Of a DNA stretch of 64,000 nucleotides, positions 16,584 to 24,387 are shown in pieces. The DNA comes from Leifsonia sp. ku-ls (GTDB lineage Bacteria; Actinomycetota; Actinomycetes; Actinomycetales; Microbacteriaceae), in contig QKXI01000009.1 of the NCBI GenBank assembly GCA_003367665.1, positions 100 to 64,099 of the forward strand. Direction: 5' to 3'. The notes beneath the pieces were generated by a model. The model ran no database searches and was not told the DNA's origin. It worked only from the letters and a program-made list of their open reading frames with translations. The translations under genes were made by a program, and so were the position numbers. How positions within the stretch are numbered: position 1 is the stretch's first letter; the number at the start of each line of letters is the position of its first letter.

Positions 16584-17276
16584 ATGGATGAGACCATCGA
16601 CGTCGTCGTAGTACGCGTGTTCACCAACGAGAGCGGCCGCAACGGCAACGAGCTCGGCATCGTGCTCAGCTCGGAGGCCACTGCCGCCCGCGAGCAGGAG
16701 ATCGCCACGGCGCTCGGCTTCAGCGAGACGGTGTTCGTGGACGCCGTGGACGAGCCGGGTCGCACGGCGTCGATCCGCATCTTCACGCCCGCGAAGGAGC
16801 TGCCCTTCGCCGGGCACCCGAGCGTGGGGACGGCGTGGTGGCTGGCCGACCGTCGCACGCCGGTCGACGTGCTGCGCGAGACGGCCGGCGACGTCGAGGT
16901 CGCGGTCGACGACGACACCGCCTGGATCACCGCACGCCCGGAGTGGACGCCGGAGTTCGCGTGGCTGGCGCTGGAGACGCCGGAGGACGTGGAGGCGCTC
17001 GACCCGTTCGCGTTCACCACCGGCCAGACCTACGCGTACGCGTGGATCGACGAGGAGGCGGGCAGCATCCGGGCCCGCATGTTCGCGCCGGCCATGGGCA
17101 TCGTCGAGGACGAGGCGACCGGCGCCGCGGCGGTCGCGCTCACCGCGCGGCTGGGCCGTCCGCTCAGCATCCTGCAGGGCGAGGGCTCCGACATCGCGAC
17201 CGAACCGCTCGGTGACGGCCGGATCCGCGTCGGCGGATCGGTGGTGTACGACCGCACCATCGAGGCGAGCCTCTAG
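16584..17276 (+). CDS. PhzF-family isomerase/epimerase-like protein
   Basis: This 230-residue protein has the PhzF fold, two similar half-domains with a central cleft. It shows the conserved Glu in FSETVFVD (about residue 46), ELPFAGHPSVGTAWWLA (about 72-88), and MGIVEDEATGAAAVAL (about 172-187), the phosphate/carboxylate-binding loop. It is shorter than PhzF itself (about 280). No phenazine genes are nearby, so a general isomerase role is more likely than phenazine synthesis. GCTGGGG upstream of the ATG may act as ribosome site. Confidence 0.85.
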   Translation: MDETIDVVVVRVFTNESGRNGNELGIVLSSEATAAREQEIATALGFSETVFVDAVDEPGRTASIRIFTPAKELPFAGHPSVGTAWWLADRRTPVDVLRETAGDVEVAVDDDTAWITARPEWTPEFAWLALETPEDVEALDPFAFTTGQTYAYAWIDEEAGSIRARMFAPAMGIVEDEATGAAAVALTARLGRPLSILQGEGSDIATEPLGDGRIRVGGSVVYDRTIEASL

Positions 17277-17283
17277 AGACGCG

Positions 17284-17318
17284 GAGGTGCCCACGGCCGA
17301 TCCGGCCGTGGGCACCTC
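17284..17318. terminator. Bidirectional terminator between the PhzF-like gene and katA
   Basis: A perfect 16-bp stem (GAGGTGCCCACGGCCG and its complement) with a 3-nt ATC loop lies between two convergent genes, 8 nt after one stop and 14 nt before the other. It can fold from either strand. Confidence 0.85.
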
Positions 17319-17332
17319 ACACTACTGCGCGA

Positions 17333-18826
17333 CTACTCGGCGACGCCGACGTACTCGGCGGCCTCGTTCGGCGTCTCGGCGCCGGAGTCGAGGCGGTCGC
17401 GGAGCGCGCGGCCGAGCTGGGCGTCCACGTTCGTCCAGTACTGGATGGCGCGCTCGCGGATGTCCTCGCGCTTCACGCCGCCGACCGCACCGGCGATGGT
17501 GTCGAGGAAGCGCGCCTTGGCCGCGTCGTCGAACACCTCGCGGTACAGCGTGCCGGCCTGACCGAAGTCGTCGTCCTCCGCGTGCAGGGTCGCGGCCGAG
17601 CGCACGAGCGCGCCGTCGGACTCCCACGAGCCCTCGCCCGCCCGCTCGGGCTGGGCGGCCGGTCCGCCGAACGAGTTCGGCGCGTAGACCGGCGCGTCCG
17701 CCGGCTTGAAGCCGTGGCGGAGGGTGCCGTCCTGCGAGTAGTTGTGGACCGGAGCGACCGGCCGGTTCACCGGCAGCTCGTTGTAGTTGGTGCCGACGCG
17801 GTAGCGCTGCGCGTCGGGGTAGGAGAACACGCGCGCCATGAGCATCTTGTCCGGGCTGATGTCGATGCCCGGGACGGTGTTGGCCGGCGAGAACGCCGCC
17901 TGCTCGATCTCCGCGAAGAAGTTCTGCGGGTTCTGGTTGAGCGTGTGGATGCCGACCTCGATCAGCGGGTAGTCGCTGTGCGGCCACACCTTGGTGAGGT
18001 CGAACGGGTTGAACCGGTAGGTCTTGGCGTCCTCGTACGGCATCACCTGCACCGACACGCGCCAGGCCGGGAAGTCGCCGCGCTCGATCGCCTCGTACAG
18101 GTCGCGGCGGTAGTAGTCGGCGTCCGCTCCGGCCAGCTGCTCCGCCTCGGCGCCCGTGATCTCCTCATTGCCCTGCAGCGAGTGGAAGTGGTACTTGACC
18201 CAGAAGCGCTCGCCGGCCGCGTTGATCCACTGGTAGGTGTGCGAGCCGTAGCCCGGCATCGTCCGCCAGGAGCGGGGGAGGCCGCGGTCGCCCATGAGGT
18301 AGGTGACCTGGTGCGCCGACTCGGGGGAGAGCGTCCAGAAGTCCCACTGCATGTCGGCGTCGCGCAGACCGGAGCCGGGCAGGCGCTTCTGCGAGTGGAT
18401 GAAGTCGGGGAACTTGATGCCGTCGCGGATGAAGAAGACCGGGGTGTTGTTGCCGACGATGTCGTAGTTGCCCTCGGTGGTGTAGAACTTCACCGAGAAT
18501 CCGCGGACGTCGCGCCAGGTGTCCGGAGACCCCTGCTCGCCCGCCACGGAGGAGAAGCGCTGCAGCGTGCGCGTCGCGGTGCCCGGCTGGAAGACGGCGG
18601 CCTTGGTGTAGGCGGACACGTCGCCGGTGACGACGAACTCGCCGAACGCGCCACCGCCCTTCGCGTGGACGATGCGCTCGGGGATGCGCTCGCGGTTGAA
18701 CTGGGCCAGCTTCTCGACGAGGTAGCGGTCGTGCAGCGCCGTGACGCCGTCGCGCCCCGCGGTCAGCGAGTGCGCGTCGCTGGCGACCGGCGCTCCGGTC
18801 TGGGTGGTGGTGTAGTCGTCCGTCAT
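17333..18826 (-). CDS. katA: Monofunctional haem catalase
   Basis: This 497-residue clade-3-type catalase converts H2O2 to water and oxygen in the cytosol. The active-site His is in [15 protein letters not shown] (about residue 53), the Asn in [15 protein letters not shown] (about 127) and the proximal haem Tyr in [15 protein letters not shown] (about 336). Length is typical. ATG 18826 has GAGGAGAAG just upstream and overlaps the furA stop by four bases (ATGA). An in-frame extension upstream is furA read in another frame. FurA most likely represses the pair until peroxide or low iron relieves it. Confidence 0.95.
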   Translation of the reverse strand: MTDDYTTTQTGAPVASDAHSLTAGRDGVTALHDRYLVEKLAQFNRERIPERIVHAKGGGAFGEFVVTGDVSAYTKAAVFQPGTATRTLQRFSSVAGEQGSPDTWRDVRGFSVKFYTTEGNYDIVGNNTPVFFIRDGIKFPDFIHSQKRLPGSGLRDADMQWDFWTLSPESAHQVTYLMGDRGLPRSWRTMPGYGSHTYQWINAAGERFWVKYHFHSLQGNEEITGAEAEQLAGADADYYRRDLYEAIERGDFPAWRVSVQVMPYEDAKTYRFNPFDLTKVWPHSDYPLIEVGIHTLNQNPQNFFAEIEQAAFSPANTVPGIDISPDKMLMARVFSYPDAQRYRVGTNYNELPVNRPVAPVHNYSQDGTLRHGFKPADAPVYAPNSFGGPAAQPERAGEGSWESDGALVRSAATLHAEDDDFGQAGTLYREVFDDAAKARFLDTIAGAVGGVKREDIRERAIQYWTNVDAQLGRALRDRLDSGAETPNEAAEYVGVAE

Positions 18827-19263
18827 TCTTCTCCTCGTAGCGATCTCTTCGACTGGCAGGACGGGCACAGCCCCCAGAACGTGACCTCCGCCGTGCTGAT
18901 CGCGAACCCGCCCGCGTCCGAGGGATGCAGGCACGGCGCGTGACCGACGACGCAGTCGACGTCGGCGACGGCACCGCACGCGGTGCAGACCACGTGGTGG
19001 TGGTTGTCGCCGATCCTCCGCTCGTACAGCGCGGCGGAGCCCGCCGGTTCGATGCGGCGGAGGAGCCCGGCGGCCGTGAGATCGCCGAGCACGTTGTGCA
19101 CGTTCTGGACCGACGTGCCGGGCAGCTCCGGAAGGATCGCCCGGAACACCGTCTCGGCGTCGACGTGCGGGTGGACGGTCAGTGCGTCGAGCACCGCCAT
19201 CCGCCCTCGCGTCGCCTTGAGGCCCGCGTCGCGGAGGACGCCTTCGAGCCGTGCCGTGTCCAT
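18823..19263 (-). CDS. furA: Fur-family peroxide/iron regulator
   Basis: This 146-residue Fur/PerR protein has an N-terminal winged helix ([20 protein letters not shown], then [20 protein letters not shown]) and a C-terminal dimerisation domain with the metal sites: [17 protein letters not shown] and LCPSCQ, giving two CxxC pairs for structural zinc. It is coupled to katA by a four-base overlap and probably autoregulates. TAGGGT (19270-19275, minus strand) lies six bases before the ATG, so the operon transcript looks leaderless. An AT-rich stretch with TTTT and AAAA arms at about 19282-19298 is a candidate operator. Confidence 0.9.
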   Translation of the reverse strand: MDTARLEGVLRDAGLKATRGRMAVLDALTVHPHVDAETVFRAILPELPGTSVQNVHNVLGDLTAAGLLRRIEPAGSAALYERRIGDNHHHVVCTACGAVADVDCVVGHAPCLHPSDAGGFAISTAEVTFWGLCPSCQSKRSLRGEE

Positions 19264-19292
19264 GCTCCGACCCTACACGGTGTTTTGAATGA

Positions 19293-19472
19293 CTAAAAAG
19301 CAGTGGCCATCCGCAGGGGTTGCCGCCGCGAGCGGACGACCGGCTTGTCCCGCGCGACGGTCACCGTTCCGATCGCGTTCTCGATGGTGCGCAGCGCCTC
19401 GTCCTCGTCTGCCGCGGTGACCGCGACCACCATGCGGCGGCCGTCGGATTCCCGGATCACGGTGAGTTCCAT
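19293..19472 (-). CDS. Small protein of 59 residues, unknown
   Basis: The frame starts [20 protein letters not shown] and ends with a basic tail ([15 protein letters not shown]). AGGAGG (19480-19485) lies exactly 7 nt upstream of the ATG, so it is very likely translated. The residues [15 protein letters not shown] suggest an alpha-beta domain. It is only 29 bp upstream of furA on the same strand and may share a transcript with it or carry the furA promoter in its 3' end. No family recognised. Confidence 0.65.
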   Translation of the reverse strand: MELTVIRESDGRRMVVAVTAADEDEALRTIENAIGTVTVARDKPVVRSRRQPLRMATAF

Positions 19473-19506
19473 TAGCTTGCCTCCTCATGCCCTTCTCGGG
19501 AAAAGG

Positions 19507-19531
19507 GCTCACCTGTTACGACGAGGTGAGC
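19507..19531 (-). terminator. Terminator of the Na+/H+ antiporter gene
   Basis: An 8-bp stem (GCTCACCT with AGGTGAGC) and 9-nt loop lie 33 nt after the antiporter stop. On the minus strand the stem is followed by CCTTTTCCC, a modest U-containing tail. Confidence 0.6.
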
Positions 19532-19563
19532 GGGGGGAGCATGACGCGATCGAGGCCGCGCGA

Positions 19564-21288
19564 TCAGCGCGACCGGCTGCGCAGGCGCGTCTCCTCGAGG
19601 TCGAGCAGGGCCTGCGCCTCGGCGAGCACACGTGACGGATAGGAGCCGCGGGCACGCTCCAGCAGTAGGCGCGTGCGCTCGGCGTCGACGACCGCGAGCC
19701 GGAGGGTGCGGTAGACGTGGTGCGGGCGCTGGTCCGGCGGCGCATGCGTGAGGGTCCGCTCCCAGGCCGACTCGGCCCGGAGGTAGGACGACTGCCGCAC
19801 CCGCTCCACCACCTCCGGGTCGACGGGCGCCGTGGTGCCCGCCGCCGACTCCGGGTCGTCGAGCACCGCGAGCCCGGCCTCGCTGAGGTCGTCGAGCAGC
19901 TGCGCGAGCAGCCGGCGGTCCTCGCCGGCGTCCGCACCCTGCAGGCCGAGCACGCGGATCAGCCAGGGCAGGGTGCCGCCCTGCACCACGAGGCTGACGA
20001 ACGCGACCGTGAAGGCGATCAGGATGAGCTGCGGGCGGTACGGGATGCTGGTCGGCAGCGACTGAGCGGCGGCCAGCGTGACCACGCCGCGCATGCCGGC
20101 CCAGCCGAGCACGACGCCGCCCTTCCAGTCGATCGCCTCCTGGCGGTACTCCTCCAGGTCGCTGCGGTGCCGGAGGTAGCGCTGCTCGGCGCGCTGCTTC
20201 CGGAGTGCCTGCCAGCGGTAGCGCACCGGATGGTCGCGGAAGTAGCTGATCATCAGCCACTCCCGCAGCACCGCGCGCTCGGCGCGCTCCGCCCGTCTTC
20301 GCAGGCCCAGGATGAGCGGGACGATGAGCACGAAGCGGATGACGACGAGGGAGAGCATCGCGATCAGGCCGATCCCGATCGCGTTCCAGACGCTCAGCAC
20401 CTCCGGGTTCTGCACGTCGCCGATGAGCGTGCGCAGTTCGAGCCCGATGAGCAGGAAGACGCCGTTCTCCAGCAGGAACTGGATGGTGCGCCAGTTGATC
20501 TGGTCGCTGATCCGGGCCTGCGCACTGAACTGCCGGGGCGCGGCATGCCCGGTGTACAGCCCGGCGATGACCACGGCGAGCACGCCGGAGCCGTGCAGCG
20601 CCTCCGTCGGCGCGAAGGCCGCGAACGGGACGACGACCGAGAGGGCGGTGTCGAGCACGGGGTCGCTCAGCTTCGAGCGCACCCAGACCGAGACGAACCC
20701 GACGACCAGCCCGATGACGAGGGCGATTAGCACGGCCGAGAGGAAGTCGAGCACGCCCGCCCAGGGTGTGGCGAGCGCGCCGAGCGCGGCCACGAGGGCG
20801 GTGCGCAGCAGCACGAGCGCGGTGGCGTCGTTGACCAGTCCTTCGCCTTCGAGCACGGTCAGCAGGCGCGGCGGCAGGCCCAGCTTGCGTCCGATGGAGG
20901 TCGCGGCCACCGCGTCCGGCGGGCTGATGATGGCGCCGAGCGCGACCGCCGCGGCCAGGCTGAGCTCCGGCAGCATTGTGAACAGCACGAAGCCGGAGGC
21001 GAACGCCGTGATGATCACGAGCACGACCGAGAGTCCGGCGATGGGCGCGAGGTTGCGGCGGAAGTCGGTGAGGGGGACGCTGATCGCCGCCGCGTAGAGG
21101 ATGGGCGGAAGCAGCCCGTCCAGGATGACCTCCGGCGGCACCTTGATGTCGGGCACACCTGGGAGGAACGAGAGCAGGACCCCGACGATGACGAGGATGA
21201 TCGGGGCCGCGACGCCGAGCTTGCGCGCGAAGGCGGCGACGCCGACGATGACCGCGACGGCGATCACCGCATAGACGCCGAGCTCCAT
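19564..21288 (-). CDS. CPA1-family Na+/H+ antiporter
   Basis: This 574-residue protein exchanges cytosolic Na+ for external H+. About twelve membrane helices occupy residues 1-410, with LGAIISPPDAVAATSIG and LEGEGLVNDATALVLL (the Asp-containing transport site of NhaP/NHE proteins, about residues 118-165) and GVFLLIGLELRTL. A cytosolic insert rich in Arg (about 325-385) and a helical C-terminal tail (about 450-574) probably regulate activity. The ATG follows GAGAAG. It stands alone between furA's small neighbour and the TetR/MFS pair. Confidence 0.92.
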   Translation of the reverse strand: MELGVYAVIAVAVIVGVAAFARKLGVAAPIILVIVGVLLSFLPGVPDIKVPPEVILDGLLPPILYAAAISVPLTDFRRNLAPIAGLSVVLVIITAFASGFVLFTMLPELSLAAAVALGAIISPPDAVAATSIGRKLGLPPRLLTVLEGEGLVNDATALVLLRTALVAALGALATPWAGVLDFLSAVLIALVIGLVVGFVSVWVRSKLSDPVLDTALSVVVPFAAFAPTEALHGSGVLAVVIAGLYTGHAAPRQFSAQARISDQINWRTIQFLLENGVFLLIGLELRTLIGDVQNPEVLSVWNAIGIGLIAMLSLVVIRFVLIVPLILGLRRRAERAERAVLREWLMISYFRDHPVRYRWQALRKQRAEQRYLRHRSDLEEYRQEAIDWKGGVVLGWAGMRGVVTLAAAQSLPTSIPYRPQLILIAFTVAFVSLVVQGGTLPWLIRVLGLQGADAGEDRRLLAQLLDDLSEAGLAVLDDPESAAGTTAPVDPEVVERVRQSSYLRAESAWERTLTHAPPDQRPHHVYRTLRLAVVDAERTRLLLERARGSYPSRVLAEAQALLDLEETRLRSRSR

Positions 21289-21327
21289 CTTCTCAGGGTA
21301 GTCAGGGGCCGCGTCCGGCAGGGCGGG

Positions 21328-21894
21328 TCAGCGGGCGCGCAGGCCGTCGATGGCCATGGCGATGACGCGATCGCGCTGTTCGTCGTCGTCGAACGCGACG
21401 CCGGCGATCCCGGAGACCATCCGGATGACGTCGCCGATGGTGGCGTCGGCCCGCAGCTCGCCGGCGGCCTGGGCGCGCTCGATGAGGGGCTCGCCCGCGG
21501 TGTAGAGCGAAGTGCGGCAGCTGAGCAGCACCGGCGACTCCTTGTTGAGGCCCTCGATCAGCGCACGCTTGGTGCCGACGTAGGTCACGAAGCGGCGCAG
21601 CCAGGCCTCGACGGCTTCCCACGGCTCGAGCGAGGAGGCGTCGTCCGCGGCGCGGACCACGGCGGCGACCTCGTCGATGTAGACGGCCTCGACCAGCACA
21701 TCCCGGGTGGGGAAGTTGCGGTACAGCGTCCCGATGCCCACACCGGCACGTCGCGCGATGTCCTCGAGCGGCGCGTTCGCACCCTGCGCGGCGAAGGCCT
21801 CGCGCGCCGCGGCGAGCAGCGCGTCGAAGTTGCGGCGCGCGTCCGCTCGCTGCGGGCGCGCCACGCCGAGGGTCGGGGTCTCGGTGCCGGTCAC
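21328..21894 (-). CDS. TetR-family repressor of the adjacent MFS exporter
   Basis: This 188-residue protein has a TetR helix-turn-helix at residues 15-60 (NFDALLAAAREAFAAQG, then LEDIARRAGVGIGTLYRNF) and a C-terminal ligand-binding domain. GTG 21894 (VTGTETPTLGVARPQ) is chosen because GGAAGGA lies 8 nt upstream; the frame stays open far upstream but that is antisense to the MFS gene. The divergent exporter gene and two matching 15-bp operators make it the likely local repressor. A 16-base G/C homopolymer sits directly upstream of its ribosome site. Confidence 0.9.
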   Translation of the reverse strand: MTGTETPTLGVARPQRADARRNFDALLAAAREAFAAQGANAPLEDIARRAGVGIGTLYRNFPTRDVLVEAVYIDEVAAVVRAADDASSLEPWEAVEAWLRRFVTYVGTKRALIEGLNKESPVLLSCRTSLYTAGEPLIERAQAAGELRADATIGDVIRMVSGIAGVAFDDDEQRDRVIAMAIDGLRAR

Positions 21895-21909
21895 GGGGTC
21901 GGTCCTTCC

Positions 21910-21925
21910 GGGGGGGGGGGGGGGG
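21910..21925. repeat. 16-base poly-G tract in a divergent regulatory region
   Basis: Sixteen consecutive G on the plus strand lie between the tetR ribosome site and the MFS promoter. On the tetR transcript this would be a C16 run immediately before GGAAGGA. Tracts of this length are prone to slipped-strand mutation and also to sequencing error. Confidence 0.9.
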
Positions 21926-21946
21926 CGGGAATCGGGGCTTGCGAAG

Positions 21947-21961
21947 CGGAGGCACCCTCCG
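21947..21961. promoter_or_regulatory. TetR operator 1
   Basis: CGGAGG-CAC-CCTCCG is an inverted repeat lying within the spacer of a plausible MFS promoter (TTGCGA 21939-21944, 18 bp, TACTGT 21963-21968). Its half-sites match operator 2 exactly. Confidence 0.75.
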
Positions 21962-21978
21962 GTACTGTGGCAACTAAC

Positions 21979-21993
21979 CGGAGGCTCCCTCCG
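21979..21993. promoter_or_regulatory. TetR operator 2
   Basis: CGGAGG-CTC-CCTCCG repeats operator 1 with the same half-sites and 3-bp centre. The centres are 32 bp apart, three helical turns, so two dimers would bind the same DNA face just downstream of the predicted transcription start. Confidence 0.78.
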
Positions 21994-22059
21994 AACGGAT
22001 CCTGCCTCCAATTCTAGCCCCTTTCGGCACTCACCTCGAGAAACGGAAACACACCGACA

Positions 22060-23730
22060 ATGTCTCGATCCCACCCCGGCCTGACGTTCGCCATCCTGGC
22101 GCTGAGCGTCGGCTCCTTCGCGACCCTCCAGTCGCTCGTCGTCCCCGTCCTCCCCGTCATCCAGTCCGACCTGCACACCACGACCGCCGGCGTCACCTGG
22201 ACCATGACCGCGTGGCTCATCGCCGCCGCGGTCGCCACGCCACTGCTCGGTCGTGTCGGCGACCTCGTCGGCAAGCGGCGCATCCTCGTCCTCGCCCTCC
22301 TCGCCGTCGCGCTGGGGAGCGTCGTGGCCGCGGTCGCGCCCACCATCGGCGTCGTGATCGCCGGCCGCGTCATCCAGGGCCTCGGCGGGGCCATGTTCCC
22401 ACTCGCGTTCGGCATCATCCGCGACGAGTTCCCGGCCCACCGGCTGCCGTCCGCGATCGGCGCGATCGCCTCCATCATCGCCATCGGGAGCGGCCTCGGC
22501 ACCGTGCTCGCCGGCCCGCTGGCCGACGCGCTGAGCTGGCGCGGACTGTTTCTCGTGCCCGTCGCGCTGACCGTCACCGCGGCCGTGCTGGCCCTCATCG
22601 CCATCCCGGAGTCGCCCACGCGGGCGACCGGCGGCGTCAACCCGTGGGCGGCCGTGCTGCTCTCCGGCTGGCTGATCGCCCTCCTGCTCCCGCTCAGCAC
22701 GGGCGCGCAGTGGGGCTGGGCGTCCCCGCAGGTCGTCGGCCTGTTCGTCGCGGCCGCCGTGCTCCTCGCCGCGTGGGTGCTCGTGGAGCTGCGCTCGCAG
22801 CACCCGCTGGTGGACATGCGGCTGATGCGCGAGCCCGGCGTCTGGTCCATGAACGCGGCCGCCGTGTTCATCGGCGCCTCGATGTTCGCCGTCTTCGCCT
22901 ACTTCCCGCGGTTCGTGCAGACGCCGACCTCCACCGGCTACGGCCTCGGCGCGTCGGTGGCGGAGTCCGGGATGCTGATGCTCCCGATGCTCGTCACCAT
23001 GGCGGTCACCGGGTTCCTCAGCGGGCCGCTCGCCCGCTGGGTCGGCTTCCGGGCGCAGATCGTGCTCTCGGCGGCCGTCATGGGCGCGGCGAGCCTGTCG
23101 CTCGCGTTCCTCCACGGCTCGCTGGTCGCGGTGGCCGCGGCCTCCGGGGTCTTCGGCATCGGCCTCGGGCTCATCTACGCGGCGATCACGAGCGTGGTGG
23201 TGCAGAGCGTCCCGGCCACCCAGACCGGGATCGCGAGCGGGATGAACGCGAACCTCCGCACCGTCGGCTCCGCGGTCGGCGCGGCCGTGATGACGGCGCT
23301 CGTGACCGGCGCCATCGCCCCGGACGGCCTGCCCGCCGAGACGGGCTACACCGAAGGCTTCGCCACGGCCGGCGTGCTCGCGCTCGCGGCCGGCGCCGTC
23401 ACCGTGGTGGCCGCCGTCCTCCTGCGGGCCCGCCGCCGCGCCGCCGAGGCCGCCGCCCAGCCCGGGCTCGTGCCGGCCGCCGAGCCCACCGCCCAGCCCG
23501 GACTCGTGCCGGCCGCCGAGCCCGCCGCCCTGGTCGATTCCACCGCCGTGGCCGAGCCCGCCGTGGCCGAGCCCGTCCTCGCCGAGCCCACCGCCCTGGC
23601 GGAGCCCGCCGCTCTGACGGTCGCCATCCCCCTCGTGGACCCCGCCGCGGAGGAGGCCGCCGACATGGCCCGCCTCGCCTCCAAATTCGCCCCCGAGCCC
23701 ACCCCGGAGCCCACCCTCGAAGTCGCCTGA
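22060..23730 (+). CDS. MFS drug exporter, DHA2 family
   Basis: This 556-residue proton-driven exporter has 14 predicted membrane helices. Motif A-like LLGRVGDLVGKRRILVLAL is near residues 62-80, antiporter motif C-like IAIGSGLGTVLAGPLAD near 145, and AGRVIQGLGGAMFPLAFG near 105. The C-terminal 90 residues are a soluble Ala/Pro/Glu-rich tail with two copies of QPGLVPAAEP and several xAEPxAL units, which is unusual for the family. It is controlled by the divergent TetR gene. The exported compound is unknown. Confidence 0.9.
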   Translation: MSRSHPGLTFAILALSVGSFATLQSLVVPVLPVIQSDLHTTTAGVTWTMTAWLIAAAVATPLLGRVGDLVGKRRILVLALLAVALGSVVAAVAPTIGVVIAGRVIQGLGGAMFPLAFGIIRDEFPAHRLPSAIGAIASIIAIGSGLGTVLAGPLADALSWRGLFLVPVALTVTAAVLALIAIPESPTRATGGVNPWAAVLLSGWLIALLLPLSTGAQWGWASPQVVGLFVAAAVLLAAWVLVELRSQHPLVDMRLMREPGVWSMNAAAVFIGASMFAVFAYFPRFVQTPTSTGYGLGASVAESGMLMLPMLVTMAVTGFLSGPLARWVGFRAQIVLSAAVMGAASLSLAFLHGSLVAVAAASGVFGIGLGLIYAAITSVVVQSVPATQTGIASGMNANLRTVGSAVGAAVMTALVTGAIAPDGLPAETGYTEGFATAGVLALAAGAVTVVAAVLLRARRRAAEAAAQPGLVPAAEPTAQPGLVPAAEPAALVDSTAVAEPAVAEPVLAEPTALAEPAALTVAIPLVDPAAEEAADMARLASKFAPEPTPEPTLEVA

Positions 23731-23737
23731 CCCCCAC

Positions 23738-23795
23738 CGAGTACACGAAGACTGCACGCGACACGCCGGTGTCGCGTGCAGTCTTCGTGTACTCG
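23738..23795. terminator. Perfect 27-bp inverted repeat (convergent terminator or repeat element)
   Basis: Two 27-nt arms (left arm 23738-23764, starting CGAGTACACGAAGACTGC; right arm 23769-23795) are exact complements around a GCCG tetraloop. It lies 7 nt after the MFS stop and 11 nt before the stop of the convergent GIY-YIG gene. It can stop transcription from both sides, though the stem is longer than needed and has no T run. Confidence 0.8.
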
Positions 23796-23806
23796 ACCGC
23801 GGCGGG

Positions 23807-24346
23807 TCAGGCCCGGGCGGCGGATTCGCTGCGCCAGCGGGCGAGGAGGGACCAGGGGTCGGGGGTGGCGGCGCGCAGCGAGGAGACGTGGGCGAGCAGG
23901 GACTCGTCGGTCTCGAACCACTCGGTGCCCGGGATGCGCAGGCGGCCGAACTGCTCGTGGCGGCGGTGCTCCAGCGTCCGGTCGCCGCGCTCGAACGCCA
24001 GCACCTCGTCGTGCGGGAGGCTCGCGAAGCGCTGCGCCGGGTTGGCCGTGGTCCCGATCTTGATCCTGTCGCGGAAGCGCAGGTAGTACACGACGTCGAC
24101 GCGCGACGCCGCCGGGTCCTCCGGCGGCGGCTCGCCGACCCGCCACTCGCACACCGCGCACAGCCAGCCCGACGGGTACCGCACGCCCAGCCGCGAACCG
24201 CAGAAGACGCACGGCGACGGCAGCAGGTCCGTCATTCCGTACTCGGCCGCGACCCAGTCGTGCGCCTCGAGCAAGTGCGTGAGGCACAGCGGGAGCGGGG
24301 CGCCGGGATGCGGCGGCCGGCCGCACAGGGCGCAGGGGCTGTCCAT
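23807..24346 (-). CDS. GIY-YIG nuclease-family (T5orf172-like) protein with zinc ribbon
   Basis: This 179-residue protein has an N-terminal zinc-binding part with CALCGRPP, CVFCGSR and CAVCEWRVG (three CxxC pairs), then a GIY-YIG-type domain at about residues 80-150: VVYYLRFRDRIKIGTTANPA, followed by RRHEQFGRLRIPGTEWFE. Proteins of this type cut or bind DNA, but many chromosomal copies have no known role. ATG 24346 (MDSPCALC) is chosen because the zinc cluster starts there; the longer frame upstream is antisense to another gene. TACGCT (24353-24358, minus strand) six bases upstream suggests a leaderless mRNA. Confidence 0.75.
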   Translation of the reverse strand: MDSPCALCGRPPHPGAPLPLCLTHLLEAHDWVAAEYGMTDLLPSPCVFCGSRLGVRYPSGWLCAVCEWRVGEPPPEDPAASRVDVVYYLRFRDRIKIGTTANPAQRFASLPHDEVLAFERGDRTLEHRRHEQFGRLRIPGTEWFETDESLLAHVSSLRAATPDPWSLLARWRSESAARA

Positions 24347-24387
24347 GGCGCGAGCGTAGCCGCCGCGTCCGACACGCGCCGCGCGGC

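Noticed and set aside
16584-17276. Phenazine biosynthesis gene
   Set aside because: The PhzF fold is present, but no other phz gene lies nearby and the protein is short, so a phenazine role is not supported.
21328-23757. 809-codon frame ending in the TetR domain
   Set aside because: Only the last 188 codons have TetR features and a ribosome site; the rest is antisense to the MFS gene.
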